Positions 43,585 through 52,188 are shown, numbered from the stretch's first letter. The stretch is 64,000 nt of DNA from Eubacterium sp. CAG:274 (GCA_000432155.1 FR888508.1:96041-160040), one strand, 5' to 3'. Made by a program: numbers and translations. Notes: generated from the sequence alone by a model not told the origin.

Positions 43585-45114
43585 ATGGAAAAACTTGAAC
43601 AAAAGTTAGTTAAACTCATTGAATATAAACAAAAAGATGCTCTCTTAAATCTTATTTACGATTTAACAGAACTTCCAGAAAAAGAAGTAGAATACAAAAT
43701 TCCTAAAAGAGTATTAGACCTTAAAGACAAAATATATAGCTGTTACAAAAAACTTGAGTTTGCTCTTGCTCAGGATATTGCTGACAGAAGTGAATACAAT
43801 TCTCAGCTTGTTGATTTAAGTAAGGAAATTGTAAATATGGGCGTTATAATAAATCGCTACACTTGTTTAAATGACCAAATGGGCGAATACCTTGTAAACG
43901 AATTTAAACTTAAAGATGTTTCAAACATTAGTGACGATGTTCCTTTATCAAATAAATCTGTAGTTAGTGCAGCCGCTCATTTCGCTTCACATCAGGATTG
44001 TTCAACAATAGAGGGAAAATTTGCTATTTCAAATATCATGGCTAATCTTCCTATAAGAATGACTAAGGACAAGTTCTCTGATTATGTTACAAAGGGATTA
44101 GGTATTTTAATCGATAATCTTCCACCTACATTTGCAAAGGCTTGTAGCGACAGATTAAAGGATATGTTCTATGTGCCAGTTGACAGCATAAAAGAAGATT
44201 TTCCAATGATGTATGAAAAGATTTCTGCTGTTTATGCCCTTGATACAGAAGCTGCTACAAAGGAAGATTTTGAAAGTTATATTGCTGATGTTGATGACAA
44301 TGTAGAGGCTTTACAAAGTATCTACTCTCTTTTAAGTATTTACTACAACGATGTAAACTACTTACTTATTCTTTCAAACTTTGCTATTGACGAAGACTAC
44401 TTATTCCAAGATGAAATGCTTATTAAGGATTTCTACTATTCAGTAGTTGACTACATTGAAAACAAAGACGATGAACTTGCTGATACTGTATTTTTACAGG
44501 TTTCAAACGAAATTGAAAGCCGTTTTGAAGATAGCAAGCCTCTTGAAGAAGAAATTAACAATCTTATGGACGAAGTTACAGATTGGGAAAATCTTTCAGA
44601 TGAGTTAAAGACAACAATTTCTGTAAATAATGCTGTTAGCAATAGATTTTACAGAGAGCTTGAAGAAGAAATTATGACTCCTCAGGATTTAGAAAAGGAA
44701 TATACTACAGAAGAACTTGCAAACGATGTGAATACATATATTGCTGATGTTTGTGCTGAACTTCCAAAGACAAAAGAAAAATTCTTAAAGCAGAAATTCT
44801 TAAAGAATATTCCTTGCCCTATGACACAGGAAGAATTTGTAGACTATGCTACATACTCTCTTGACGGCGTAAACGATAAACTTGTTTCACTTGTAGCTTA
44901 TGGCAATATATTTGAAATTGTAGATGCTTTAGAAAAGCAAGAACATGAACATGGCGACAGCTGTGATTGTGGTCACGAACATCATCACGAACATGGTCAC
45001 GATTGTAGTTGCGGTCATGAGCATCATCACGAACATGGTCACGATTGTGGTTGCGGCCATGAGCATCATCACGAACATGGTCATGATTGTGGTTGTGGTC
45101 ATCACCACCACTAA
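43585..45114 (+). CDS. Hypothetical protein with a His/Cys-rich repeat tail
   Basis: A 509-residue cytoplasmic protein, starting MEKLEQKLVKLIEYK at the ATG at 43585 after AGGAGG. The open frame reaches back to 43366 but lacks a ribosome site there. The first ~450 residues are acidic, apparently all-helical and unlike any family I know. The last ~57 residues are an array of GHDCGCGHEHHHEH-type units (14 residues), giving a dense cluster of His, Cys and Asp ligands. Such tails bind Zn, Ni or Co in SlyD, HypB or metal chaperones. A metal store or sensor role is inference. Stand-alone gene with promoter and terminator. Confidence 0.75.
   Translation: MEKLEQKLVKLIEYKQKDALLNLIYDLTELPEKEVEYKIPKRVLDLKDKIYSCYKKLEFALAQDIADRSEYNSQLVDLSKEIVNMGVIINRYTCLNDQMGEYLVNEFKLKDVSNISDDVPLSNKSVVSAAAHFASHQDCSTIEGKFAISNIMANLPIRMTKDKFSDYVTKGLGILIDNLPPTFAKACSDRLKDMFYVPVDSIKEDFPMMYEKISAVYALDTEAATKEDFESYIADVDDNVEALQSIYSLLSIYYNDVNYLLILSNFAIDEDYLFQDEMLIKDFYYSVVDYIENKDDELADTVFLQVSNEIESRFEDSKPLEEEINNLMDEVTDWENLSDELKTTISVNNAVSNRFYRELEEEIMTPQDLEKEYTTEELANDVNTYIADVCAELPKTKEKFLKQKFLKNIPCPMTQEEFVDYATYSLDGVNDKLVSLVAYGNIFEIVDALEKQEHEHGDSCDCGHEHHHEHGHDCSCGHEHHHEHGHDCGCGHEHHHEHGHDCGCGHHHH
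44953..45111 (+). repeat. 42-base tandem repeat encoding the metal-binding tail
   Basis: Units begin at 44953, 44995, 45037 and 45079 (the last one partial). The middle copies are nearly identical at DNA level and translate to a His/Cys-rich 14-residue unit. Confidence 0.9.
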
Positions 45115-45123
45115 AATAATTTG

Positions 45124-45227
45124 TGGCTTGCACCCAAGCCATCGGATTTATCTTTCCGATTCACTAGTCAGAACTTTCAACTTCGTTGAAAGCCACACTT
45201 CGTGTGTCCGATTTATCTTTCCGATTC
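45124..45227. repeat. Intergenic chain of small hairpins with a duplicated motif
   Basis: Successive hairpins: TGGCTTG/CAAGCCA (45124-45141), TCGGA/TCCGA (45142-45159), CTTTCAA/TTGAAAG (45174-45192) and CACAC/GTGTG (45194-45206). The motif CGGATTTATCTTTCCGATTC (45143-45162) recurs almost unchanged at 45209-45227. A weaker relative, TCTTTCCAATTCACTATTC, is at 49656. Possibly a dispersed repeat or structured 3' RNA. Confidence 0.5.
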
Positions 45228-45235
45228 CTATTCAG

Positions 45236-45272
45236 AACGGTATCAGACTTATTCTATCTGATACCGTTTTTC
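45236..45272 (+). terminator. Terminator of the His-rich-tail gene
   Basis: AACGGTATCAGA pairs with TCTGATACCGTT (45236-45247, 45257-45268), followed by T-rich sequence on the plus strand. The convergent permease gene's stop lies inside the loop. Confidence 0.8.
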
Positions 45273-46373
45273 TATTTTTATCTTTAAAAATCTTACAAAA
45301 GGAATTGCCAACACCATTCCCATTAGTCCAAAAAGTTTTCCTCCTACTGCAAGAGCAATTATTATTACAACTGGATTTAATTTAACACTATGTTCTAAGA
45401 CTTTAGGAGATATTACATAGCCATCTATTTGCTGTAATACAATAATTACAATACCCACAATAACAGCCTTTGACACATCTCCATTTACCAGAGCCATAAA
45501 CACAGAAAGTAGAAAACCAATTAATGCTCCAAAATAGGGAATGATATTAGATAGTCCACTTATTATACCTATTATTAAAGGAAATTTTATTCCCATTATT
45601 CCCAAAACTACACTTATAATAACCGACATAATAATTCCGTCAGTAAACTGTCCTCTTATATAACCCGAAAAAGCATTATCCATATCTTCAATATTTACAG
45701 CACAAAATTTATAGACTTTTTCAGGCAAGATTTTTTTACAATACTTCTTAAAGCTATCAGAAATACTTTCTTTATCCTTTAAAAGATAAAAAGATATAAT
45801 AAGTCCTAAAAGAACTGTAGCTATTCGCCCTATGGTTCTATAAAATATTGCTAATCTAATACCATTATTCATAGTATCATAAATTTTCCCCTTAAAAATA
45901 TTTATATAATTAATTATAAAATCCAAATGGTATCTTTCCAAGTAGTAAAGTATATCCACATAGACATTTTCAATATTATGTTTAAAGTTTTCTATAATAA
46001 GATTCATACCCTCTACAAAAGTAATTTTACCGCCTAGCCTAATTTCCTTAACGGTTACATAGCAAATAAAAAATATAAAACCCAATATTATTATATAGAC
46101 TAAAAAAACACTTAAAAATCTATTCCTTATTCTTTCACAAAAAAAATCCACCATAGGATTAAGTACATAAGCTATGGCAAAACCCAATATTAACACCGAA
46201 AAAATTGATGTAATATAGGCTAATATATTAACAGCACAATTATATATGCCACTTACATTTCCTAAGGCATAACAAACACCGTCTACAACAGCCTTAAAAA
46301 TGTAGCATATCATAAAAGTAAAAATAATATAAAAGCATAGCTTAAAATAACTTTTGTCCCATGGCAGATTCAT
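45249..46373 (-). CDS. AI-2E family (PerM/TqsA-type) membrane transporter
   Basis: A 374-residue membrane protein with about seven or eight helices. The N-terminal pair is separated by ILGFAIAYVLNPMVDFF, and the C-terminal half holds SGYIRGQFTDGIIMSVI, ISGLSNIIPYFGALIG and LQQIDGYVISPKVLE, all hallmarks of the UPF0118/AI-2E transporter family. Members export autoinducers or other small molecules or act in Na+/H+ exchange, so the substrate is open. It ends convergently with the His-rich-tail gene and starts 11 bases after pepD. Confidence 0.87.
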   Translation of the reverse strand: MNLPWDKSYFKLCFYIIFTFMICYIFKAVVDGVCYALGNVSGIYNCAVNILAYITSIFSVLILGFAIAYVLNPMVDFFCERIRNRFLSVFLVYIIILGFIFFICYVTVKEIRLGGKITFVEGMNLIIENFKHNIENVYVDILYYLERYHLDFIINYINIFKGKIYDTMNNGIRLAIFYRTIGRIATVLLGLIISFYLLKDKESISDSFKKYCKKILPEKVYKFCAVNIEDMDNAFSGYIRGQFTDGIIMSVIISVVLGIMGIKFPLIIGIISGLSNIIPYFGALIGFLLSVFMALVNGDVSKAVIVGIVIIVLQQIDGYVISPKVLEHSVKLNPVVIIIALAVGGKLFGLMGMVLAIPFVRFLKIKIEKRYQIE

Positions 46374-46384
46374 TTAATATCTTC

Positions 46385-47806
46385 CTATTCTCTAATCTCA
46401 GCTAATACATTTAAGAGAAATTCCCAAGTTCTTTCAACAGATGGAATTTCTGCTCTTTCACTAGGAGAATGAATATCCAAAAGATTAGGACCAAATGAAA
46501 CCATATCAAAATCAGGTACTTTTTCTGCAAAAAGACCACATTCAAGACCTGCGTGAACAGTTTCAACAACTGGAGCTTTGCCATATTGCTCTGTATAAAC
46601 CCTTTCACAAAGATTACGCAATGGTGAATCCTGTTTCATTTCCCAAGCCGGATAATCTCCTCTGAATGTAGTATTGCCATTTGCAAGCTTTGTTAAACTT
46701 TCAATTTTAGAATAAAGTTCGATTTTCTTTGACGGAATATCACTTCTTATAGCACAAACCATTGATACACCATTTTCATCTGTACTAACAACACCTAAGT
46801 TGTTAGAAGTATGTGGCATATCCAGTTCCAAATTCATAAACTGTATACCGTCTGGAATATTATTCATAACTGTTAAAACTCTTGTTGTACTTTCATCTGA
46901 AAATACCTCTGTATTTTCTGTCTTTTCAACAGTAATAGTAATATTGTCATCAATATTATAGTATTCATTTAAGAATTCAGCCTGTAAAAGTTTACACTGA
47001 ACATCTAAATTTTCAATACTACTACAAGACACAATAGCCTCACTAATACTAGGAATAGCATTATCCTTTGAACCACCGCTTATTTCAGCCACTTCAATAT
47101 TGCAATTTTCAACTAAACTTTCAAGTGTTCTAGCCATAAGTTTATTAGCATTAGCTCTGTATCTTACAATATCAATACCAGAGTGACCACCCTTTAAACC
47201 TGAAATAGTTATCTTTGCAAATTCTTGATTTTTAGGTTCTACATACTCTACAGGAACAACAGAATTTGTCTTTCTGCCACCGGCACAGCCTACAGTAAAT
47301 ATACCTTCTTCTTCTGAGTCTACATTTAATAAAATTCTGCCCTCTAAAAGTGTCATATCAAGGCTACTAGCACCTAACATTCCCACTTCTTCATCAGTTG
47401 TAAACACAACTTCAAGAGCTGGATGTGGAATATCATCACTGTCAAGAAGTGCCATACCCATAGCAACAGCAATACCGTCATCAGCACCAAGAGTTGTGCC
47501 GTCTGCTCTTAAATAATCTCCCTCATAAATCATTTTAATAGGGTCTTTGAGGAAATCGTGAACTACATCAGGATTTTTAACACAAACCATATCCATATGA
47601 CCTTGAATTACAACAGTAGGAGCATTTTCATACCCCTTTGTAGCACCTTTTTTAATTATTACATTATTGGCACTATCCTGATGAACCCATAAATTTCTTT
47701 CCTTTGCAAATGAAACAATGTAATCACTTACACCTTTTTCATTTCCACTACCTCTAGGAATTTGGTTTATAGCCTCAAAAAATTTTAAAACATTGTCACA
47801 TTTCAT
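46385..47806 (-). CDS. pepD: Aminoacyl-histidine dipeptidase (Xaa-His dipeptidase), M20 family
   Basis: A 473-residue cytosolic metallopeptidase that releases C-terminal His from dipeptides. Zinc ligands and neighbours: VIQGHMDMV, GTTLGADDGIAVAM, FTTDEEVGMLGA and, near the end, the AGLECGLFAEK region with FGPNLLDIHSPSE. The ATG at 47806 is preceded by GAGGTGA; the frame extends to 47830 without a better start. It is immediately upstream of the AI-2E-type gene, likely cotranscribed. Confidence 0.93.
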   Translation of the reverse strand: MKCDNVLKFFEAINQIPRGSGNEKGVSDYIVSFAKERNLWVHQDSANNVIIKKGATKGYENAPTVVIQGHMDMVCVKNPDVVHDFLKDPIKMIYEGDYLRADGTTLGADDGIAVAMGMALLDSDDIPHPALEVVFTTDEEVGMLGASSLDMTLLEGRILLNVDSEEEGIFTVGCAGGRKTNSVVPVEYVEPKNQEFAKITISGLKGGHSGIDIVRYRANANKLMARTLESLVENCNIEVAEISGGSKDNAIPSISEAIVSCSSIENLDVQCKLLQAEFLNEYYNIDDNITITVEKTENTEVFSDESTTRVLTVMNNIPDGIQFMNLELDMPHTSNNLGVVSTDENGVSMVCAIRSDIPSKKIELYSKIESLTKLANGNTTFRGDYPAWEMKQDSPLRNLCERVYTEQYGKAPVVETVHAGLECGLFAEKVPDFDMVSFGPNLLDIHSPSERAEIPSVERTWEFLLNVLAEIRE

Positions 47807-47834
47807 TTTTATCACCTCAAAATTATACAATTAA

Positions 47835-47857
47835 GTCCTATGGTATTACCATAGGAC
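47835..47857 (-). terminator. Hairpin between UPF0210 gene and pepD
   Basis: A perfect 11-base inverted repeat GTCCTATGGTA-T-TACCATAGGAC, 39 bases past the UPF0210 stop. The T-tract is weak. Confidence 0.6.
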
Positions 47858-47896
47858 CTAAAGTTAGTATATTTATTATATTCAATAAATTTAAAA

Positions 47897-49255
47897 TTAA
47901 TTCTTAAAGCTGTGGATAGGAGCTGGAATTCTACCACCTCTGTTTACGAAATCAGCACAGCTAAATTTATTTACAGGCATAATAGGAGCATAACCAAGAA
48001 GACCACCAAATTCTACTGATTCGCCTACACCCTTACCAATTACAGGAATAAGTCTAACAGCAGTAGTCTTGTTGTTAATCATACCAATAGCCATTTCATC
48101 AGCAATGATACCAGAGATTGTTTCAGCAGAAGTGTCACCAGGAATGGCAATCATATCAAGACCTACTGAACAAACACAAGTCATAGCTTCAAGCTTTTCA
48201 AGAGTTAAAGCACCGGCTTCAACTGCATCAATCATACCATGGTCTTCACTTACAGGAATGAAAGCACCACTAAGACCACCAACGCAAGAAGATGCCATAA
48301 CGCCACCCTTCTTAACATTATCGTTAAGAATAGCAAGAGCAGCAGTAGTACCAGGAGCACCAGCGTGTTCAAGACCCATTTCATTGAAGATTTCTGCAAT
48401 ACTATCGCCAACAGCAGGAGTTGGAGCAAGTGAAAGGTCAATAATACCAAAAGGAACATTTAATCTCTTTGATGCTTCTAAAGCAACAAGCTGACCTACT
48501 CTAGTAATCTTGAATGCAGTGTTCTTTACAGTTTCGCAAAGTGTTTCAAAGTCAGCACCTCTTACACTTTCAAGAGCTCTCTTAACAACACCAGGACCAC
48601 TAACACCTACGTTAATAACCTTATCTCTTTCGCCTACACCATGGAAAGCACCAGCCATAAATGGGTTATCTTCTACAGCATTTGTGAAAACAACAAACTT
48701 AGCACAGGCAATACAAGCATCGTCCTTAGTCATTTCAGCCATTTCCTTAATAGTATGACCTAACTGCTTAACAGCTGACATATTGATACCGTTTCTTGAG
48801 CTACCTACATTAACAGAAGAACAAATTCTGTTTGTAACAGTAAGTGCTTCTGGAATACTAGCAATTAAAGCCTTGTCGCTTTCAGTACAACCCTTCTGAA
48901 CAAGAGCAGAGTAACCACCAATGAAGTTTACGCCAACTTCATTCGCAGCTTTGTCAAGAGTTTTAGCAATCTCAACATAGTCTGCTGGATTTTTGCTAGC
49001 ACCAACAAGAGCAATAGGTGTAACAGAAATTCTCTTATTTACAATAGGAACACCAAATTCCTTGCCAATTTCATCGCCTGTAGAAACAAGCTTTTCAGCA
49101 CTCTTAGTAATCTTATCGTAAATTTTTTCATTTAACTTTTTCTGGTCTGAATCAACACAATCTAAAAGGTTAATACCCATTGTAATAGTTCTTACATCAA
49201 GATTAGCCTCTGAAATCATATTATTAGTTTCTTGTACTTCACCACGAGAAATCAT
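47897..49255 (-). CDS. UPF0210 (DUF711, PFL-like) family protein
   Basis: A 452-residue conserved protein of the UPF0210 family, structurally related to the glycyl-radical-type fold but without the radical machinery. Landmarks are the MGINLLDC segment, CSSVNVGSSRNGINMSAVK, and VMASSCVGGLSGAFIPVSEDHG. It is always found after an ACT-domain UPF0237 gene, as here. The biochemical role is not established. The ATG at 49255 follows GGAGGG; the in-frame TTG at 49270 overlaps this site. Confidence 0.9.
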   Translation of the reverse strand: MISRGEVQETNNMISEANLDVRTITMGINLLDCVDSDQKKLNEKIYDKITKSAEKLVSTGDEIGKEFGVPIVNKRISVTPIALVGASKNPADYVEIAKTLDKAANEVGVNFIGGYSALVQKGCTESDKALIASIPEALTVTNRICSSVNVGSSRNGINMSAVKQLGHTIKEMAEMTKDDACIACAKFVVFTNAVEDNPFMAGAFHGVGERDKVINVGVSGPGVVKRALESVRGADFETLCETVKNTAFKITRVGQLVALEASKRLNVPFGIIDLSLAPTPAVGDSIAEIFNEMGLEHAGAPGTTAALAILNDNVKKGGVMASSCVGGLSGAFIPVSEDHGMIDAVEAGALTLEKLEAMTCVCSVGLDMIAIPGDTSAETISGIIADEMAIGMINNKTTAVRLIPVIGKGVGESVEFGGLLGYAPIMPVNKFSCADFVNRGGRIPAPIHSFKN

Positions 49256-49270
49256 AGATATACCCTCCAA

Positions 49271-49540
49271 TTAAATTCTGTGCATATTGTCGAAAATATC
49301 TTCTCTCTGAAGTCTGATATCAACGCCAATTTCTTTACCGAGATTTGCAAGCTGGTCGATTACTTCTGATACTCTATCACTACAGCCAGTTAAATCAACA
49401 ATCATCATCATATTGAAGTAACCATTTACAATAGTCTGAGAAATATCTAAAATATTAATCTTGTCTTCTGCAAGATAAGTACAAACCTTAGCAATGATAC
49501 CAACTTGGTCCTTACCTAAAACTGTAATAATGCCTTTCAT
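49271..49540 (-). CDS. UPF0237 ACT-domain protein
   Basis: An 89-residue stand-alone ACT domain, beginning MKGIITVLGKDQVGIIAKV at the ATG at 49540 with AAGGAGG upstream. ACT domains bind amino acids or small effectors, so this is probably a ligand-sensing partner of the adjacent UPF0210 protein. The frame is open to 49669 but the upstream part lacks a ribosome site and is low-complexity. Confidence 0.92.
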   Translation of the reverse strand: MKGIITVLGKDQVGIIAKVCTYLAEDKINILDISQTIVNGYFNMMMIVDLTGCSDRVSEVIDQLANLGKEIGVDIRLQREDIFDNMHRI

Positions 49541-49693
49541 CAAAAAAATCCTCCTTAGTGTAACCCTTAGTGTAATATAAATTATATTTATACAATCATA
49601 GCATAAAAGCGTGTATAATTCAAGAATAAATTGTAAATTTATGTCTACAATTCTGTCTTTCCAATTCACTATTCAAATTTTATAAAGTAAAAA

Positions 49694-49726
49694 ATCACAC
49701 GCCTAATATTACATTAAGCGTGTGAT
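49694..49726 (-). terminator. Terminator of the small-protein operon
   Basis: ATCACACGC (49694-49702) pairs with GCGTGTGAT (49718-49726), followed on the minus strand by TTTTTT. Confidence 0.8.
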
Positions 49727-49760
49727 GATTTTTAAGTTATCTCAATAGATATTAAAAAGT

Positions 49761-49967
49761 CTATTTTCTTCTATCTATTTCACTGCCGACTTTATTGCCT
49801 CCTAAGAATCCAATAATCCCACCTACTATTGCACAAGGTACTGTACCAACTACAGCACCAACTGGTCCACCAACTGCTATACCAATACTTGAGCCTTTCG
49901 CTGCACCCGCAATTGCACCTGCAATTGCACCACCTACGCTACCTACTGCTTCTGCTTTTCTTGCCAT
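49761..49967 (-). CDS. 68-residue glycine-zipper peptide
   Basis: A small hydrophobic protein with GxxxG-type periodicity through residues 9-57 (SVGGAIAGAIAGAAKG, then GGPVGAVVG and GGIIGFLGG) between charged ends (MARK... and ...EIDRRK). Glycine zippers pack membrane helices and occur in pore-forming peptides, bacteriocins and 2TM membrane proteins. There is no double-Gly leader or export gene. AAAGGAGAG precedes the ATG. It is the last gene of the operon starting at 52081. Function unknown. Confidence 0.75.
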   Translation of the reverse strand: MARKAEAVGSVGGAIAGAIAGAAKGSSIGIAVGGPVGAVVGTVPCAIVGGIIGFLGGNKVGSEIDRRK

Positions 49968-50000
49968 ATAAATCTCTCCTTTAATTCTATTATAGATATT

Positions 50001-50132
50001 TTAATTTTTGTCCTCGTCAAATGTTTCTAACAAATCAACTATATTTTCAAAAATAGATGCAACTAATGCAATTTTTCCTGCTGTTTTTCCTACTTTTACA
50101 ACCTTTTTTAAAATTTCTGACTTATTGTCCAT
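50001..50132 (-). CDS. 43-residue small protein
   Basis: ATG at 50132 with AAAGGATG seven bases upstream; TAA at 50001. The first half is basic (SEILKKVVKVGKTAGKI), the second hydrophobic then acidic (IFENIVDLLETFDED), consistent with an amphipathic helix. It lies 31 bases after the zinc-ribbon gene and 33 bases before the glycine-zipper gene, in the same direction. Too short for family recognition; it may act with the glycine-zipper peptide. Confidence 0.6.
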   Translation of the reverse strand: MDNKSEILKKVVKVGKTAGKIALVASIFENIVDLLETFDEDKN

Positions 50133-50163
50133 AGAATAACATCCTTTCATATATCACTAATCA

Positions 50164-50997
50164 TCAACCTGATATTTGAGGTCCTGCATAGGCTGCAGCA
50201 ACTACAGCACAAGTTGTAGTACCGTTCATATTGTTTTTGTATGAACCCATATTAAGAGGTACGCCATATATTGTAGCTGAATCATCTTCATATAAGTCAA
50301 CAGTGCCTATATAAAATGCACAGAAATCATTGTAATCACCGTCTTCTATACGCATTAATGTAATAGTATCTTTAAGACCTGTTTCTTCAGGTTTTAATTC
50401 CATTATCTGTTCTATAGTACCATTTACACATACCATACTATCGCCATAATTATCTGCACTCTTTGATAAATGCTTGTATTCAATACCATAGTTTACATAA
50501 TTATTACAATCAACATCTGATTTAGCTGGGAATAAATCTGGATGCTCAGTAATAAAAGCCTTCGCCTTAGCACTTATTGTAAAATCTATTGATGAAATTT
50601 GGCTAAGTTTAGTATAAACACCAATAGGAGTAGAATTACTTGATGATGTAGAGCTACTTGATGAACTACTTGATGATGAACTGCTACTACCATTGGTTGC
50701 CTGTTCTGTTCCTGTTGAAGATGATGGAGCTGGTGCTGGTGCTGATGTAGATGTTGAGCTATCATCTGAACAAGAACCAAGTATAGCAAAAAGTATAAAT
50801 AATCCAACTATACCAATTACAATCTTCAACCATAAAGGCTTTTTCTTCTTTGGTTCTGGTTGTGGTTGCTGTACATATACAGTTTGTGGCTGTGGTTGTA
50901 CTGGTGTTTCCTGTTGAGGCTGACTAAAATTATGTCCACATTCTGGACAGAATTTCGTATTATCAGCTATTTCTTTGTTACAATTAGGGCATTTCAT
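50164..50997 (-). CDS. Zinc-ribbon membrane protein with poly-Ser linker
   Basis: A 277-residue protein in clear segments: a zinc ribbon (C3, C6, C17, C20; MKCPNCNKEIAD then FCPECG), a Pro/Gln-rich spacer, a basic patch and single membrane helix at about 56-76, a Ser-rich linker (13 consecutive Ser, mixed codons), and a C-terminal extracellular domain of about 140 residues with VCVNGTIEQIMEL and IYGVPLNMGSY. The topology places the ribbon in the cytoplasm and the domain outside. The ATG at 50997 has GGAGGCGG. The outer domain is not one I can name. Confidence 0.75.
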   Translation of the reverse strand: MKCPNCNKEIADNTKFCPECGHNFSQPQQETPVQPQPQTVYVQQPQPEPKKKKPLWLKIVIGIVGLFILFAILGSCSDDSSTSTSAPAPAPSSSTGTEQATNGSSSSSSSSSSSSSTSSSNSTPIGVYTKLSQISSIDFTISAKAKAFITEHPDLFPAKSDVDCNNYVNYGIEYKHLSKSADNYGDSMVCVNGTIEQIMELKPEETGLKDTITLMRIEDGDYNDFCAFYIGTVDLYEDDSATIYGVPLNMGSYKNNMNGTTTCAVVAAAYAGPQISG

Positions 50998-51047
50998 AAA
51001 TACCGCCTCCTTTTTATTTTGATGCAATAAAATTGCAATTTAATACA

Positions 51048-51206
51048 TTAAATATAACCAAATGCTGTTAATGTTTTTCCATTTTCGCCATTCTGACAGC
51101 TAATGCTACTGTCATCTTTCTTTTCCTCAGTACGCAAGCTGGAACAGAGCAAGCCAACAATTAACCCTATGGCAAAACCAAACATTATACAAAGTATTTT
51201 TTTCAT
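51048..51206 (-). CDS. 52-residue single-pass membrane protein
   Basis: ATG at 51206, two bases after the stop of the preceding gene, with GGCGGAG upstream; TAA at 51048. It begins MKKILCIMFGFAIGLIVG (a membrane helix or signal anchor, possibly with a lipid-modified Cys at GLLCSS), followed by a short charged and polar tail. It is the second gene of the five-gene operon. Unknown family. Confidence 0.65.
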   Translation of the reverse strand: MKKILCIMFGFAIGLIVGLLCSSLRTEEKKDDSSISCQNGENGKTLTAFGYI

Positions 51207-51208
51207 AT

Positions 51209-52081
51209 TCACTCCGCCTTTCTTCTATTAAGTTCAGTAGTCAAAGTATCTCCCATTAATTCCATTGCTTCATTCTTCTTTTCATCAGAAAGCTTATCGT
51301 ATATATCAGCAATAAAAGTTGAAACACTTTGGTCATACTTATGATTACCCTCATTTTCTTTTACAAAAGTCAACATAACATCAACAGCATCATCGTACAT
51401 TCCTAGCTTTATGTATAAATCTTTATACAATCGCATTTTGAGAATACCACCGGAAATTACTGTTTCATCAGTACTTTCCTTGTAGCCTATCTTAGAAAAA
51501 CTGCTTTCCTCCAACATCTTTTTTGCATCTTCAACAGACTCATTGTTTATATAGTATTCAACTTTTTCAAATTCTTCATTTTTAGCTAAATTTGCTTCTC
51601 TTTGTTCTCTACCCTCACTGTTAACCTTTTTCTGTAAACTTTCGCCCATCAAATTCATAACTTCTTTTTGCTTTTCTGCTGAAAGCTTATTATAAATGTC
51701 AGAAACGTTCCATACAAGGTCATACAATTCAACACCATCAGCTGAATCGGTATTTTCTGCTTTTATATCCATATTGTTCGCTTTAAGATAAGCAATAACA
51801 ACATCCGCAGCCTCATCATATTTCTTTTCCTTTGTATAGAGCTTTCTGTATAACTCCATCTTTTTCTTGCCATCTTCATCGGAATAGTCCATTTTTGAAT
51901 AAGAGCTTTTATTCAATAAATTTTCAGCCTGCTCAATTTTTTCGCCTTTTATTAAATCTGCTATTTCGTTATAATCACCGGATTTATCTTCACCAAAAAA
52001 TAAAAGTACCATAAAAATAACAATAATAGCTAAAAAAACAACAAGAACTCCTTTAAAAAATGACTTAATTTTTGATTTCAT
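51209..52081 (-). CDS. Membrane-anchored protein with an internal duplication
   Basis: A 290-residue protein with an N-terminal membrane helix (about 11-29) and two copies of a ~115-residue helical unit. Copy 1 contains QAENLLNKSSYSKMDY, KKYDEAADVVIAYLK and VSDIYNKLSAEKQKEVM. Copy 2 contains AKKMLEESSFSKIGY, GMYDDAVDVMLTFVK and IADIYDKLSDEKKNEAM. The pattern resembles TPR-like helical hairpins. It is the first gene of the operon under the promoter at 52189-52217. A scaffold or envelope-sensing role is inference. Confidence 0.7.
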   Translation of the reverse strand: MKSKIKSFFKGVLVVFLAIIVIFMVLLFFGEDKSGDYNEIADLIKGEKIEQAENLLNKSSYSKMDYSDEDGKKKMELYRKLYTKEKKYDEAADVVIAYLKANNMDIKAENTDSADGVELYDLVWNVSDIYNKLSAEKQKEVMNLMGESLQKKVNSEGREQREANLAKNEEFEKVEYYINNESVEDAKKMLEESSFSKIGYKESTDETVISGGILKMRLYKDLYIKLGMYDDAVDVMLTFVKENEGNHKYDQSVSTFIADIYDKLSDEKKNEAMELMGDTLTTELNRRKAE

Positions 52082-52188
52082 TTTCTACACCCCTTTTTTA
52101 TTTTATACAATACAGCCCTTTACCCTTTTGACTTAAATTTGTCTATAGTAACTAAATTTTTCATCAAATTAGTGCTTTTATGTATCAT

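Noticed and set aside
44849..45142. Minus-strand and alternate-frame ORFs across the His-rich repeat, including a Met/Val/Thr-rich frame
   Set aside because: Byproducts of the 42-base tandem repeat, which is open in several frames; no ribosome sites and no sensible composition.
50620..50700. Poly-Ser stretch as a slippage microsatellite or assembly artefact
   Set aside because: Serine codons are mixed (AGT, AGC, TCA), so it is not a simple DNA repeat; it reads as a normal protein linker.
50586..50807. His/Gln-rich frame opposite the poly-Ser linker gene frame
   Set aside because: Out-of-frame reading of the Ser-rich linker codons; the zinc-ribbon gene is clearly the coding frame.
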